DNA of 23,418 bases from contig JAWKTT010000053.1 of NCBI GenBank assembly GCA_041398965.1, positions 1-23,418 of the forward strand, read 5' to 3'. This DNA comes from JAWKTT01 sp041398965 (lineage in GTDB: Bacteria; Planctomycetota; Planctomycetia; Planctomycetales; Planctomycetaceae). Both the position numbers and the translations under genes were made by a program. Shown here piece after piece: positions 8,439 to 15,032 of the stretch (the stretch's first letter is position 1; each line of letters starts with the position of its first letter). The notes under the pieces are model-generated. The model saw only the letters and a program-made list of their open reading frames with translations. It had not been told where the DNA came from and made no database searches.

Positions 8439-8523
8439 CCATTATGATGCACGGGAGCGGCCGGCGGCGTCGGTTTTCAAATTCACATCAATCACGGCGG
8501 CCCCGTTACCGCCGTCGTTAGAC
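8436..8523 (+). repeat. attC-like site 3 (best right-end consensus)
   Basis: It begins with AAC (8437-8439), overlapping the upstream stop codon, and ends with GTTAGAC (8517-8523), a full match to the integron GTTRRRY core. ACGGGAGCGGCCGG (from 8451) pairs with the complement of CGGCGGCCCCGT (from 8495). The central loop is rich in T and A (GGTTTTCAAATTCACATCAA). The total length of 88 bases is within the attC range. The next gene starts 20 bases later. Confidence 0.7.
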
Positions 8524-8542
8524 GGTACAGAGGAATATCAAC

Positions 8543-9394
8543 ATGCATCGTTGTTCACGACTCTACCTTTTGGTCCTCGCAACTATCATCGGTTGCAGCG
8601 GTCGAGCGAGCGATACTATTGATGACGCTACTGTTTCACATTCCGAATCCTCAACTCCCGGGACTACGATGGCTCCTAGTCAGCCAATTGGGGACACACC
8701 GCCCCTTACAGATGCCGAAATCAGTGCCTTCGAAAAGGAACATTCTCTTAACCTACCGAAGGACTACCGCGAGTTCCTCCTCTTAAACAACGGCGTTTTT
8801 CCGACGCCGGATTGTGTGGAGTTTGAAGAGGCTGGTCGCAAAACGGCATCAGATGTCTTCTGTTTCTTCGCTTTAGGCGACGAACGCGCCGGCTTGAGCA
8901 TGGACTGGCATATCGAGACCTATGCGGATCGTATTCCGAGAGATACCGTTCCTGTCGGTCGTGATTCCGGTGGAAACTTATGGCTTCTCAGCGTTCGTAG
9001 TTCCGATGCCGGTTCAATCTTCTTCTGGGATCACGGTTCGTTTGATACGTTCGACGAGACTGACTTATCAAATTGGCCAAAGATTGCTTCGAGTTTCCAC
9101 GAATTCCAGGAATTATTAGCTCCATATGATGCGACCATCGAAAATGGCGGCGTTCCAAGTCGCTATTCTCTGGTGACGCAAGCTGCTGATGGCATGGCAG
9201 AGCAAGACACGACCTTTCGTACACGGGACAATCCCGATTATGTTTGGCATTGCGACTGCGATGAGCGAGGCGACGTCAGTATGCAATTCGTCCAATACGA
9301 AATACACGCCGTCGCAGCACACACTTGCGGTTACTCGCGTTTGTGTGCGATAATGGGGCTCGTTAAAGGTGGGCAAACAAGATTTCCGGAATAG
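8543..9394 (+). CDS. SUKH (SMI1/KNR4) family protein with a lipoprotein signal
   Basis: The product is 283 residues, with the start supported by GAGGAA upstream. MHRCSRLYLLVLATIIGC ends in an IIGC lipobox, so the protein is probably anchored in a membrane. A serine/threonine linker leads into a SUKH domain at about residues 50-190: PPLTDAEISAFEKEHSLNLP, KDYREFLLLNNGVFPTPD, then SGGNLWLLSV, SIFFWDHGSFD and SSFHEFQELL. These match the family's helix, (P)xDYxxFLLxxNG, GN, and FFWDH features. SUKH proteins are known as immunity proteins against polymorphic toxins. No toxin gene is visible here. The last 90 residues (including YVWHCDCDERGDVSMQF) are not part of the domain and are unassigned. Another gene follows after 19 bases without a hairpin between them. 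Confidence 0.88.
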   Translation: MHRCSRLYLLVLATIIGCSGRASDTIDDATVSHSESSTPGTTMAPSQPIGDTPPLTDAEISAFEKEHSLNLPKDYREFLLLNNGVFPTPDCVEFEEAGRKTASDVFCFFALGDERAGLSMDWHIETYADRIPRDTVPVGRDSGGNLWLLSVRSSDAGSIFFWDHGSFDTFDETDLSNWPKIASSFHEFQELLAPYDATIENGGVPSRYSLVTQAADGMAEQDTTFRTRDNPDYVWHCDCDERGDVSMQFVQYEIHAVAAHTCGYSRLCAIMGLVKGGQTRFPE

Positions 9395-9413
9395 ACGCCG
9401 AACAGAGATATGC

Positions 9414-9893
9414 ATGAGCTCGGAATCTCAGCAGAACACAAAGCGGACTTACGTAGTTATCTTCAGCACTCTCATCGTGCTCTTCGTGTTATGGATACCC
9501 GTCACAATTGGACGCGTGCTGACGGGGCATGCACCTTGGGGGCCAAGGATCGGAGGCAAGATGCCCAATGGCATGGAAGTCTATTTTCAAGCACGTCCAG
9601 GGGGATTTGAAACTGACGACCGCCTGACCGTGGTTGCTCCCAACATGGCTCCAGCACACTACTGGGTGGATCGCGTCCACGGTGGTTTCGAACATGTGGT
9701 TCTAAAGCACAACAAGACTGGAAGCCAGCTTTGGGTCGAGTCCGATGGAAAGGTTGGCGCTTCCATTGATCTCACCACTAGCGATTTTCGCGCCGAGTCT
9801 GACCCGCAACACACTTGGGCCGTATATGGAACCGGCACAACTCTCGACTCAGGTGACACAAGCAGTCTCATCTCGCTACTCCGTCCGTGGTAG
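9414..9893 (+). CDS. Unknown protein with one N-terminal membrane helix
   Basis: The product is 159 residues. A short polar N-terminus (MSSESQQNTKRT) precedes one hydrophobic helix (YVVIFSTLIVLFVLWIPVTIG, about 13-33). A strand-rich domain of about 125 residues follows, with MPNGMEVYFQARPGG, DRLTVVAPNMAP, HVVLKHNKTGSQLWVESDGK and an acidic, serine-rich end. The start at 9414 is chosen because it is the first ATG after the SUKH stop and puts the helix at the N-terminus; the ribosome binding site is weak. It probably shares a transcript, and perhaps a cassette, with the SUKH lipoprotein 19 bases upstream. A membrane protein paired with a SUKH lipoprotein suggests an envelope function. The family is not recognised. 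Confidence 0.72.
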   Translation: MSSESQQNTKRTYVVIFSTLIVLFVLWIPVTIGRVLTGHAPWGPRIGGKMPNGMEVYFQARPGGFETDDRLTVVAPNMAPAHYWVDRVHGGFEHVVLKHNKTGSQLWVESDGKVGASIDLTTSDFRAESDPQHTWAVYGTGTTLDSGDTSSLISLLRPW

Positions 9894-10429
9894 CCTAGCA
9901 CCTCAGTTATATCACAATCGATTACATCTGAGCAGCAATCGGGTTGGTTCTAATGGCAGGCCGTTCGGCCATTAAGTCGCCAGTTATGCATCTTTGAGTG
10001 CCGCAGGGTTAAGAGGCTGTCAGGATGTCAACCGGCTTGAGAGGTCACCGGCTTCGTCGCTCTCTTTTCGCTGATCGCCGGATCCGAATTGTCTTCGAAA
10101 TGGAATTGCGTTCCATTGATCGCGAATTCACAAGACCCCTTGATGGTATGCAGGCGTGAGCCTGTCAGCGTAGCAGAAGCATCCCCCCCCCCAGCGACGA
10201 CTGGGGTCCCGGCGGGAGGGGATACGACTGCTCTATCAGCTCGTACCATCGGTTGAGCCGGAGCGTCCAGCCCGGCCCGATCCTCGACGACCGCGAGTTA
10301 ACCATTGAGAAGTTCTGCGCTGGGCCATCCAGTGGGGGGCATCGTTCCACAAATTCGATCGCTCTGCTTTCTAGCGACCGTCGACTTGTCGCTGGTTGGC
10401 CCAGACGTCGAATTGATCGGGCCACGACC
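9894..10429. other. Spacer between the rightward and leftward halves of the accessory block
   Basis: No gene is supported. A minus-strand frame (10165-10512) ends with RLNRWYELIEQSYPLPPGPQ and looks partly protein-like, but it has no start signal and overlaps the RAYT remnant in another frame. A minus-strand frame at 10028-10249 is also unsupported. Small palindromes occur (GGCCGTTCGGCC near 9961, CCCAGCGACGACTGGG near 10190). The direction of genes and attC-like sites changes across this stretch. Confidence 0.4.
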
Positions 10430-10535
10430 GTTGTCGACTCAGCAGAGGAAGCCGACGAAAACCGGAGCAGGTCAGAAAATGAGCGTCCCCCTCTTGGTCG
10501 TACACCTTTCACAGCTTTCGATGACCTGCTTGCAT
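10430..10535 (-). pseudogene. N-terminal remnant of a REP-associated tyrosine transposase (RAYT), copy 1
   Basis: On the minus strand, MQAGHRKL is followed by a stop and then by QEGDAHFLTCSGFRRLPLLS. This matches the N-terminal block of RAYT/Y1 transposases (HFLTFSCxRRxPLL). Homology ends soon after, before the catalytic HxH motif and the Tyr motif. The same block and its upstream leader recur on the plus strand at 12840-13065, with long stretches of identity such as GCAGGTCATCGAAAGC-like sequence and TTTTCGTCGRCT. This copy is a dead fragment. Confidence 0.7.
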
Positions 10536-10588
10536 GAGCCTACCGTAGCAAAACGACCCCCACATCACATCCCCACGCAAGCAAGGAC

Positions 10589-10627
10589 ATGGCACCCACG
10601 ATCTCCCATACCCCGACAATGCCACCC
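10589..10627 (-). repeat. REP-like element linked to RAYT remnant, copy R1
   Basis: On the minus strand it reads GGGGTGGCATTGTCGGGGTA...GTGGGTGCCAT, followed by a TCCTTGCTTGCGTGGG tail. The core of two related half-sequences (GGTGGCAT and TGGGTGCCAT) is shared with the copies at 11853-11907, 12831-12885 and 13159-13217. It stands directly upstream of the RAYT remnant, the usual arrangement for a cognate REP. Confidence 0.7.
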
Positions 10628-10672
10628 CGCCCCCACCACCCGCCGCCAATGCTCCACGACACACCCCCAATC

Positions 10673-10705
10673 CAAAAACGCAGCCAGGAGCCTGCACTAT
10701 GATTA
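10673..10705 (-). repeat. Possible left half of an attC-like site
   Basis: Read on the minus strand, the TAA stop of the ankyrin gene opens TAATCATAGTGCAGGCTCCT followed by GGCTGCGTTTTTGG. This resembles the left arms of the other attC-like sites (TAAC..., ATGCA.G, GTTTT). The sequence then runs into the REP/RAYT element instead of a right arm. The same arrangement is seen at 13222-13273, which is why I list it despite a weak match. Confidence 0.35.
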
Positions 10706-11525
10706 CTTCGCTACCCAATCATCGGACCGGAGGCTATTGCCCATGTGTTTCTCAGCCGCAAGCCGTGCCGCCTTTAGGTCAACACCCTTCTCTTCCAGTA
10801 AATCAAGCACCCGTACGTAACACTCGGCCTCCCTGCAAGAGATTTCCTTAATATCCGACAACGGTAGTGCAGAAATGAACAGTATGGTAGCAGCATCGTG
10901 TCCGTTATTCTCGCGAATACCTGGGTCGCTTCCATTTAACAGTAGCACACAGGCGATTTCATAACATTGATAGCTTAGCAGCTCCATTAAGAGGCGTGGC
11001 TCCGCAGCTGTTCACACATACAAAGGGTTTACGCCCATTATTGATAAGCACCTCAACATTGAGGATTGACCTCGCTCGGATTGCGTAGAACAATGGCGTC
11101 ACTCTGCCGCAGTTCATTTCAATTGGTTTTGTTTGATTCGGGTTTCCGCCATGATCTAAGGTTGCTTGCAACCAGCGAGAAGCTTTTCGTACTTCGGCGG
11201 CGCGAAAAACGGCGGTCATTCCTGTCTTTGTTGCCTGGTTCGGGTCTGCGCCGTTCTTCAGCAGGACTTCGAAGGCTTCGAAGTTTGTGCTGTCAATTGC
11301 AACGAACAGAGGTGTCGACTCATCGGTACCCACGGCGTTGACATTGACTCCCGCCGAGATGAGTGCTTGAATTTGAGCAACGTCGTTACTTTTCACCGCC
11401 CGAATGAGACTGGCCTCATTCGCGTCAACGAAGACTCGCGACACGTCGTGGTCGCAGGAGCTGAGTCCAAGAGCCAGTACGACAATACCGAGGAGACGGC
11501 AAATGCCCTTAAAGTGTCGTGACAT
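10703..11525 (-). pseudogene. Ankyrin-repeat lipoprotein gene with a frameshift
   Basis: MSRHFKGICRLLGIVVLALGLSSC is a lipoprotein signal with an LSSC lipobox. Ankyrin repeats follow: EASLIRAVKSNDVAQIQALI, DESTPLFVAIDSTNFEAFEV, MTAVFRAAEVRK, VTPLFYAIRARSILNVEVLI and GATPLNGAAKL. The frame then stops at about 10965. The adjacent frame continues the same repeat without a gap (CYEIACVLLLNGSDPGIREN) to a TAA at 10703. One extra A in TATCAATGTTATG (about 10964-10972) explains the break. Restored, the protein would have about 274 residues. It may be a recent pseudogene, a sequencing error or, less likely, programmed slippage. The start at 11525 follows GAGAAGGA closely, and an ATG at 11546 is the alternative. 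Confidence 0.75.
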
Positions 11526-11559
11526 ATCCTTCTCATTTCCAGTCATTAATAACAGCCGA

Positions 11560-11577
11560 GTAGGGTACGCTGTGCGT
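11560..11577 (+). repeat. 18-base direct repeat with a palindromic core, left copy
   Basis: GTAGGGTACGCTGTGCGT is identical to 11819-11836. The core GGTACGC-TGT-GCGTACC is a perfect palindrome in the right copy and has one mismatch here (GCGTTCC). The pair flanks the RAYT C-terminal remnant. Short palindromes bracketing a RAYT are typical of REP sequences. Confidence 0.75.
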
Positions 11578-11582
11578 TCCTT

Positions 11583-11815
11583 TCACTCTCTGAAATCTTG
11601 TGCTGATTGTTTGATTACTAACGGTTCATTGTGACCCCATCCCCAATTCTTTTCGTATACGCCTTTTGTCACCCATCGGTGAAACGAAGAATGGGGCCAA
11701 TTGACAGGACAGGAAACGTCTTTGTGTTTCACCAGATTCCAGTGAATATCATCAACATGCGTTTCGAAGTCGCCTTCGTCTTCGATCGTATGTTCCCAAT
11801 ATCGTCGTTGCCAGC
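11583..11815 (-). pseudogene. C-terminal remnant of a RAYT transposase
   Basis: The minus-strand translation gives WQRRYWEHTIEDEGDFETHV, then DDIHWNLVKHKDVSCPVNWP and HSSFHRWVTKGVYEKNWG. This is the conserved end of RAYT/Y1 transposases (WxRRFWEHxIRDExDxxxHxxYIHxNPVKHGxVxxxxDWPxSSFHRxV). The DYIHYNP block is altered to DDIHWNL. The N-terminal half with HxH and the catalytic Tyr region is missing, and upstream the frame runs through a REP palindrome. It is flanked by the 18-base repeats at 11560 and 11819 and lies just upstream of the ankyrin gene. It is not functional. Confidence 0.85.
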
Positions 11816-11818
11816 AAC

Positions 11819-11836
11819 GTAGGGTACGCTGTGCGT
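11819..11836 (+). repeat. 18-base direct repeat with a palindromic core, right copy
   Basis: Identical to 11560-11577. With the next bases it forms the complete palindrome GGTACGC-TGT-GCGTACC (11823-11839). It sits at the truncated N-terminal edge of the RAYT remnant. Confidence 0.75.
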
Positions 11837-11852
11837 ACCGGATTGTGTCGGC

Positions 11853-11907
11853 GGGGTGGCATGTTCGAGATTTTGGGTGCCATGCCCTATAGCCGACAAT
11901 GGCACCC
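11853..11907 (+). repeat. REP-like element, copy R2
   Basis: It contains GGGGTGGCATGTTCGAGATT, shared with 12834-12853, then GGGTGCCAT (11875-11883) and ATGGCACCC (11899-11907), a perfect 9-bp inverted repeat with a 15-base loop. It lies between the RAYT C-terminal remnant and the secreted helical protein gene. Confidence 0.7.
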
Positions 11908-11952
11908 AGCCGAAGAAAAGTCATCAGCCCTGCCGGAGACCGACCGTCAGGG

Positions 11953-12594
11953 CTACTCGCTGAGTTCTGGGAACGCGAAAAGTTCGCCGCGGAGTTTCTG
12001 AAATTGGTCACGCTGATCGTCGGTGAGAATTTCGAGACCTCGCTTCAAAGACTGTTCTTCACGAAGCTTTCGTTCCGCAGCGTGCTGCTTCAGGACTTCG
12101 GGACTCGAACCATCGGACCGAAAACCGAGCCTGAACCCAGCAGTCACGGCATCCGAAATTGCTTTCTCCCGGAGTTTTGCCAGTTCGGCTCGTTGTGCTT
12201 CTGACTGTTTCAGTTCGGTCGCGATGTCGTTGCGGACCAATGCCGCAGACCCAGCATTCTGAAGACGCAACTCCACACAACGCTTCCATTGGCTGGGCGA
12301 GAGAACCTCTTGGAAACTCGTCTCGAGCTTCTTCATCCTGCTCTGCAAATCGTTCGACTCCGAGACGGGGGGCAGTTTCTCCAGAACGTCGTTGAGCTTC
12401 TCGAGTTGCTCCGGCTTGATCGACAACTCCTGCCTGACGGCATCGATACGCAGCAAATTCCGGTACTCTCCCGGGACTCCGTATGTCTCTCGCTCGCGTT
12501 CCTGGAGAATCAACGCGCTCGAGAACTGAGCAAAACCGCACTCGGAGAACACAAGTAGCACCGCGACCGCAAGAATTGCAAATCGATACCTCAT
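11953..12594 (-). CDS. Unknown secreted helical protein
   Basis: The product is 213 residues from the ATG at 12594 (an in-frame ATG at 12606 is possible; neither has a strong ribosome binding site). MRYRFAILAVAVLLVFSECGFA is a Sec signal peptide. The mature part is almost entirely predicted alpha-helix and highly charged: RIDAVRQELSIKPEQLEKLN, VLEKLPPVSESNDLQSRMKK, ELKQSEAQRAELAKLREKAI and LKRGLEILTDDQRDQFQKLR. The pattern of 'helix, then LxxxQ/LTxDQ' is reminiscent of LTXXQ or Spy/CpxP-like periplasmic proteins and of planctomycete proteins of similar style. This is a resemblance only. The 3' end comes within 46 bases of REP copy R2. Confidence 0.82.
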   Translation of the reverse strand: MRYRFAILAVAVLLVFSECGFAQFSSALILQERERETYGVPGEYRNLLRIDAVRQELSIKPEQLEKLNDVLEKLPPVSESNDLQSRMKKLETSFQEVLSPSQWKRCVELRLQNAGSAALVRNDIATELKQSEAQRAELAKLREKAISDAVTAGFRLGFRSDGSSPEVLKQHAAERKLREEQSLKRGLEILTDDQRDQFQKLRGELFAFPELSE

Positions 12595-12663
12595 GACGAA
12601 TCCCATTTCAGTGAGAGAATTGACTACGGAACTATACCAAAGTGCGAGTCAGTGAGTGAGCGT

Positions 12664-12828
12664 TCAAGCGACACTCACTTGCGCGTTCTGATGGTGGATG
12701 GTTCGCAGGGACGCGATTGTCCCCATCAAACCATCCGACAACTTACCTGTCATTTCAGCACGTCCCTCAAGAACAGGTACGGGAAGACTCGCTTGAAATT
12801 CAGGGTTCTGGCGAGTTCCCAGTAGGTC
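12664..12828 (-). pseudogene. Possible C-terminal gene fragment cut by the RAYT-derived element
   Basis: The minus-strand frame reads DLLGTRQNPEFQASLPVPVL, then EGRAEMTGKLSDGLMGTIAS and LRTIHHQNAQVSVA before a TGA at 12664. It enters directly from the REP at 12831 and has no start of its own. It looks like the end of a structured protein, but I do not recognise the family. An 8-bp inverted repeat (AGTGAGTG at 12651, CACTCACT at 12672) overlaps its stop. Confidence 0.3.
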
Positions 12829-12830
12829 GC

Positions 12831-13217
12831 GGCGGGGTGGCATGTTCGAGATTTTTGGTGCCATCCCCTCGCTTGTGTGGGAATGCTGCGTGGTGGTGGT
12901 TTTGTTACGATCGGAACATGCTAGCAGGTCATCGAAAGCGGCGAAATGTGGACGACCGGGAGGGGGACCTTCATTTTCTTACCTGCTCCTGTTTTCGTCG
13001 ACTGCCCTTGCTGAGTCAAGAACGGTCGCGCCAGTGGATGGTCGAGGCGATTTGGCTGTCGCGAAACACGCATCCTCTCAACCGCGATTCTGTGCCAACG
13101 CTGACGACTCTGGAGGACAACATCAACTCCCCACTCCTCGATGGCCCCCGCCCCAGCGTACCCATGCAAGCGAGGGCATGCCACCCACAATCCCCCATAG
13201 CCGGCAATGCTACCCAG
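12831..13217 (+). mobile_element. 387-bp RAYT-derived element with inverted REP ends
   Basis: The left end (12831-12885) reads GGCGGGGTGGCATGTTCGAG ... TTGGTGCCATCCCCTCGCTT. The right end (13159-13217), read on the minus strand, gives GGGTAGCATTGCCGGCTATG ... GTGGGTGGCATGCCCTCGCTTGC, so the ends are inverted copies of the same REP. Inside, from the ATG at 12918, the plus strand encodes the RAYT N-terminus MLAGHRKRRNVDDREGDLHF then LTCSCFRRLPLLSQERSRQW and MVEAIW. Homology stops at about 13065, so all catalytic motifs are lost. This is a MITE-like deletion derivative that could only move with help from a full RAYT. It lies inside an attC-like site whose left arm is at 13222-13273. Confidence 0.75.
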
Positions 13218-13221
13218 CCTT

Positions 13222-13273
13222 TCCACTCAAAACACGCGCTGTCGGCGGCTCCGCGTGCATCGTGTTGTTATTC
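13222..13273 (-). repeat. Left half of an attC-like site, interrupted by the RAYT-derived element
   Basis: On the minus strand, GAATAAC (13273-13267) overlaps the TAA stop of the adjacent gene. It continues with AACACGATGCACGCGGAGCC and GCCGACAGCGCGTGTTTTGA, closely matching the left arms of sites 3 and 5 (AACGATGCA.G.GGAG). The matching right arm is not found immediately beyond the element, so the site is broken at its loop. Confidence 0.6.
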
Positions 13274-13933
13274 GAAGACCTGCCAAATCAGAGTGGGCCC
13301 ATACTTGGGCTCCAGCATTCCGATACAACGCATTTTCCGGCCGTGCAATGTTATTGGCTTAGCATTGAGATGAATATCGCGAGGAACGTCGCGTTGGTCC
13401 CAGTAAGGCGCAAGCGATTCATCCGCGTTTGATCCATCCGATACGATCAATCCGCCAATGTCGAGTTTTGCCAACACATCCTTAAGCAATCCATCGGGAA
13501 AGGCACCGGTCCCATTATTCGCAAGCCAACAGATGCCGCTACTGCCTTCGCCGTTCACACGATGGTCACCCCGATTAACAAAAATGGCAATCTTCTCAAA
13601 TGGAAGACGATGAAATGCTGCAACGGCACAACCACCGACAAAATTAAAAGTGATGGTCTTGTTCCATGTTGTGTGTAGGTAGGTGAAAGTTTTTACTGGT
13701 GATGAATGGTCGTTGTCGCCAGCAAGGAAACTGTCATTCTCTGACAATAACTGCAACTGCGGCAGTGAAACGTTTGGAATTCGCCACGAGATGTCGGTTT
13801 CGCCAGACTTCAGCTTGCGTTCGTGTGTGTAGGTGATCTCTCCGAACCAGAAGTCGTCTGCCATGTGGAGCCACGACCGAACCGATTCACGAACATCGCG
13901 TCCGCAGCATGGGTAGAACAGGCTGCGCTTCAT
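13268..13933 (-). CDS. Unknown cytosolic protein in the cassette-like array
   Basis: The product is 221 residues and lacks a signal peptide or membrane helix. The ATG at 13933 follows GGGGGAGG by about a dozen bases, and in-frame codons further upstream lie inside the attC-like site and are rejected. Features include CCGRDVRESVRSWLHMADDFWFG near the start, a beta-rich middle (TFTYLHTTWNKTITFNFVGG), then IAIFVNRGDHRVNGEGSSGI and LIVSDGSNADESLAPYWDQR, with a C-terminus MLEPKYGPTLIWQVFE. I recognise no family. It is preceded by attC-like site 4 and its stop codon overlaps the next attC-like left arm, so it has the geometry of a single-gene cassette. Confidence 0.78.
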   Translation of the reverse strand: MKRSLFYPCCGRDVRESVRSWLHMADDFWFGEITYTHERKLKSGETDISWRIPNVSLPQLQLLSENDSFLAGDNDHSSPVKTFTYLHTTWNKTITFNFVGGCAVAAFHRLPFEKIAIFVNRGDHRVNGEGSSGICWLANNGTGAFPDGLLKDVLAKLDIGGLIVSDGSNADESLAPYWDQRDVPRDIHLNAKPITLHGRKMRCIGMLEPKYGPTLIWQVFE

Positions 13934-13957
13934 AGTTGGATTTGCCTCCCCCAAGGC

Positions 13958-14050
13958 GGATAACGACCCAAGCTCAGCGACCCGGCGCACGGGACGCAAC
14001 GATTGCAACCGCGACGCTCCCGCCGGGTTCGCTGTAGCGCATGGTTAGGC
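13958..14050 (-). repeat. attC-like site 4 (best overall hairpin)
   Basis: On the minus strand it opens with GCCTAAC (14050-14044), a full match to RYYYAAC, and closes with GTTATCC (13964-13958). The arms pair well: TACAGCGAACCCGGCG near 14034 against the complement of CGCCGGGTCGCTGAG near 13980, with extra unpaired bases in one arm. The length is 93 bases. It lies between the genes at 14058-14396 and 13268-13933, both on the same strand as the site. Confidence 0.7.
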
Positions 14051-14057
14051 CACACGG

Positions 14058-14396
14058 TCATGACAACCTCCACCAATCGCACGACGCGAGTGCGCTGTCT
14101 GAATAACCGTCTGGCGTTTCGGTAATCTGCATAAACTCCGTCGGCTGGCTGGGCCGAAAATGGCCGATGGTAATCTGCTGCGGTGCGGACTGGACACCAA
14201 AGAAGAACTCCCGCGTCTCATAACCCGACCGTTGGACGACATTTTGGACCGCGTCGCGGTGGTCAACGTCGGCTGGAATCCCCTCAATGGCTCGAATCTG
14301 CTGCGTGTCTGGCAGAACGAAAGTCGGCAAGTAACCATCAAGGCCATCCTCGCGGATAACATTGATGGTCATCTTGGCGAAATCTTGGAGTGTCAT
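14058..14396 (-). CDS. Small unknown protein in the cassette-like array
   Basis: The product is 112 residues, MTLQDFAKMTINVIREDGLD then GYLPTFVLPDTQQIRAIEGI..., ending with SALASCDWWRLS. It is soluble, with no signal peptide. The start is the first ATG in the frame. Its predicted layout is a helix, a strand, an alpha/beta middle with RDAVQNVVQRSGYETREFFF, then GVQSAPQQITIGHFRPSQPT. No family is recognised. Its 3' end lies seven bases from attC-like site 4. The upstream side does not show an intact hairpin; instead a group II intron remnant begins about 140 bases away. Confidence 0.7.
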   Translation of the reverse strand: MTLQDFAKMTINVIREDGLDGYLPTFVLPDTQQIRAIEGIPADVDHRDAVQNVVQRSGYETREFFFGVQSAPQQITIGHFRPSQPTEFMQITETPDGYSDSALASCDWWRLS

Positions 14397-14536
14397 CGTG
14401 TCGAGCGCGTAGTGTGGGCTAAATTGAATTCTACAGAAGAATCTCTGTATAAACCATTAACGGCAGAATTACAAGGATTTCTGTTTAACCACGGAGGCGA
14501 TGCCAGGGGGTTTTCCTGAAAGGGCTTAGTGGCAGT

Positions 14537-14956
14537 GTGGTTACAGGGAGTTCAGGGACCCTACTTGGCTGGATGGGCTACTTCGGTCTGGCGTCGCAGT
14601 TGAAGCTGTTCGACAAACTCGATCAGTGGTTACGTCGCCGCGTCCGAATGTGCTACTGGAAACAGTGGCGTCGGCCCAAGCGTCGACGCGAAATGCTCAT
14701 TCGACTCGGCGTCCCCAGGCGTCAGGCGATTCGTCATGCACGCAGCCGCAAAAGTTATTGGCACATGTCCAAAACCATTGCCAGCGGCGTCGGGCTGACA
14801 AATGCATGGCTCGCAGACCAAGGACTGCTCAGCATGAAGACCCTGTGGGCGAAGCTTGCTCACCTTCGCTGAACCGCCCCCAAAGAAAGCACACTGACGG
14901 CCCCGCACGTCCGGTGGCGTGGGGAGGGTCATCCGCAAGGATGACCCTTACCCAAT
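14537..14956 (+). mobile_element. 3' remnant of a group II intron: maturase C-terminus plus domain VI
   Basis: 14573-14872 encodes the C-terminal maturase/thumb part of a group II intron reverse transcriptase: GWMGYFGLASQLKLFDKLDQ, WLRRRVRMCYWKQWRRPKRR and SRKSYWHMSKTIA. The RT catalytic domain (YADD) is missing. After the TGA comes GAACCGCC, about 20 foreign-looking bases, then CCCGCACGTCCGGTGGCGTG, which is a domain V disrupted in its 5' arm. Domain VI follows: AGGGTCATCC (14925-14934), a GCAA loop, GGATGACCCT (14939-14948), then TACCCAAT with the expected branch adenosine. It is inactive. Its orientation is opposite to the neighbouring cassette-like genes. Confidence 0.85.
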
Positions 14957-15032
14957 TTCTGACGCAGGCTTTCCATCCCGTTGGACGTTGAAGCGAAATC
15001 ATGAACGGAGGCCTGATTACATCGGCTTCGGT

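Noticed and set aside
10165..10512. Minus-strand frame ending in NRWYELIEQSYPLPPGPQ
   Set aside because: The end looks protein-like, but the first part is a frame-shifted reading of the RAYT remnant and there is no start signal. I could not name a family.
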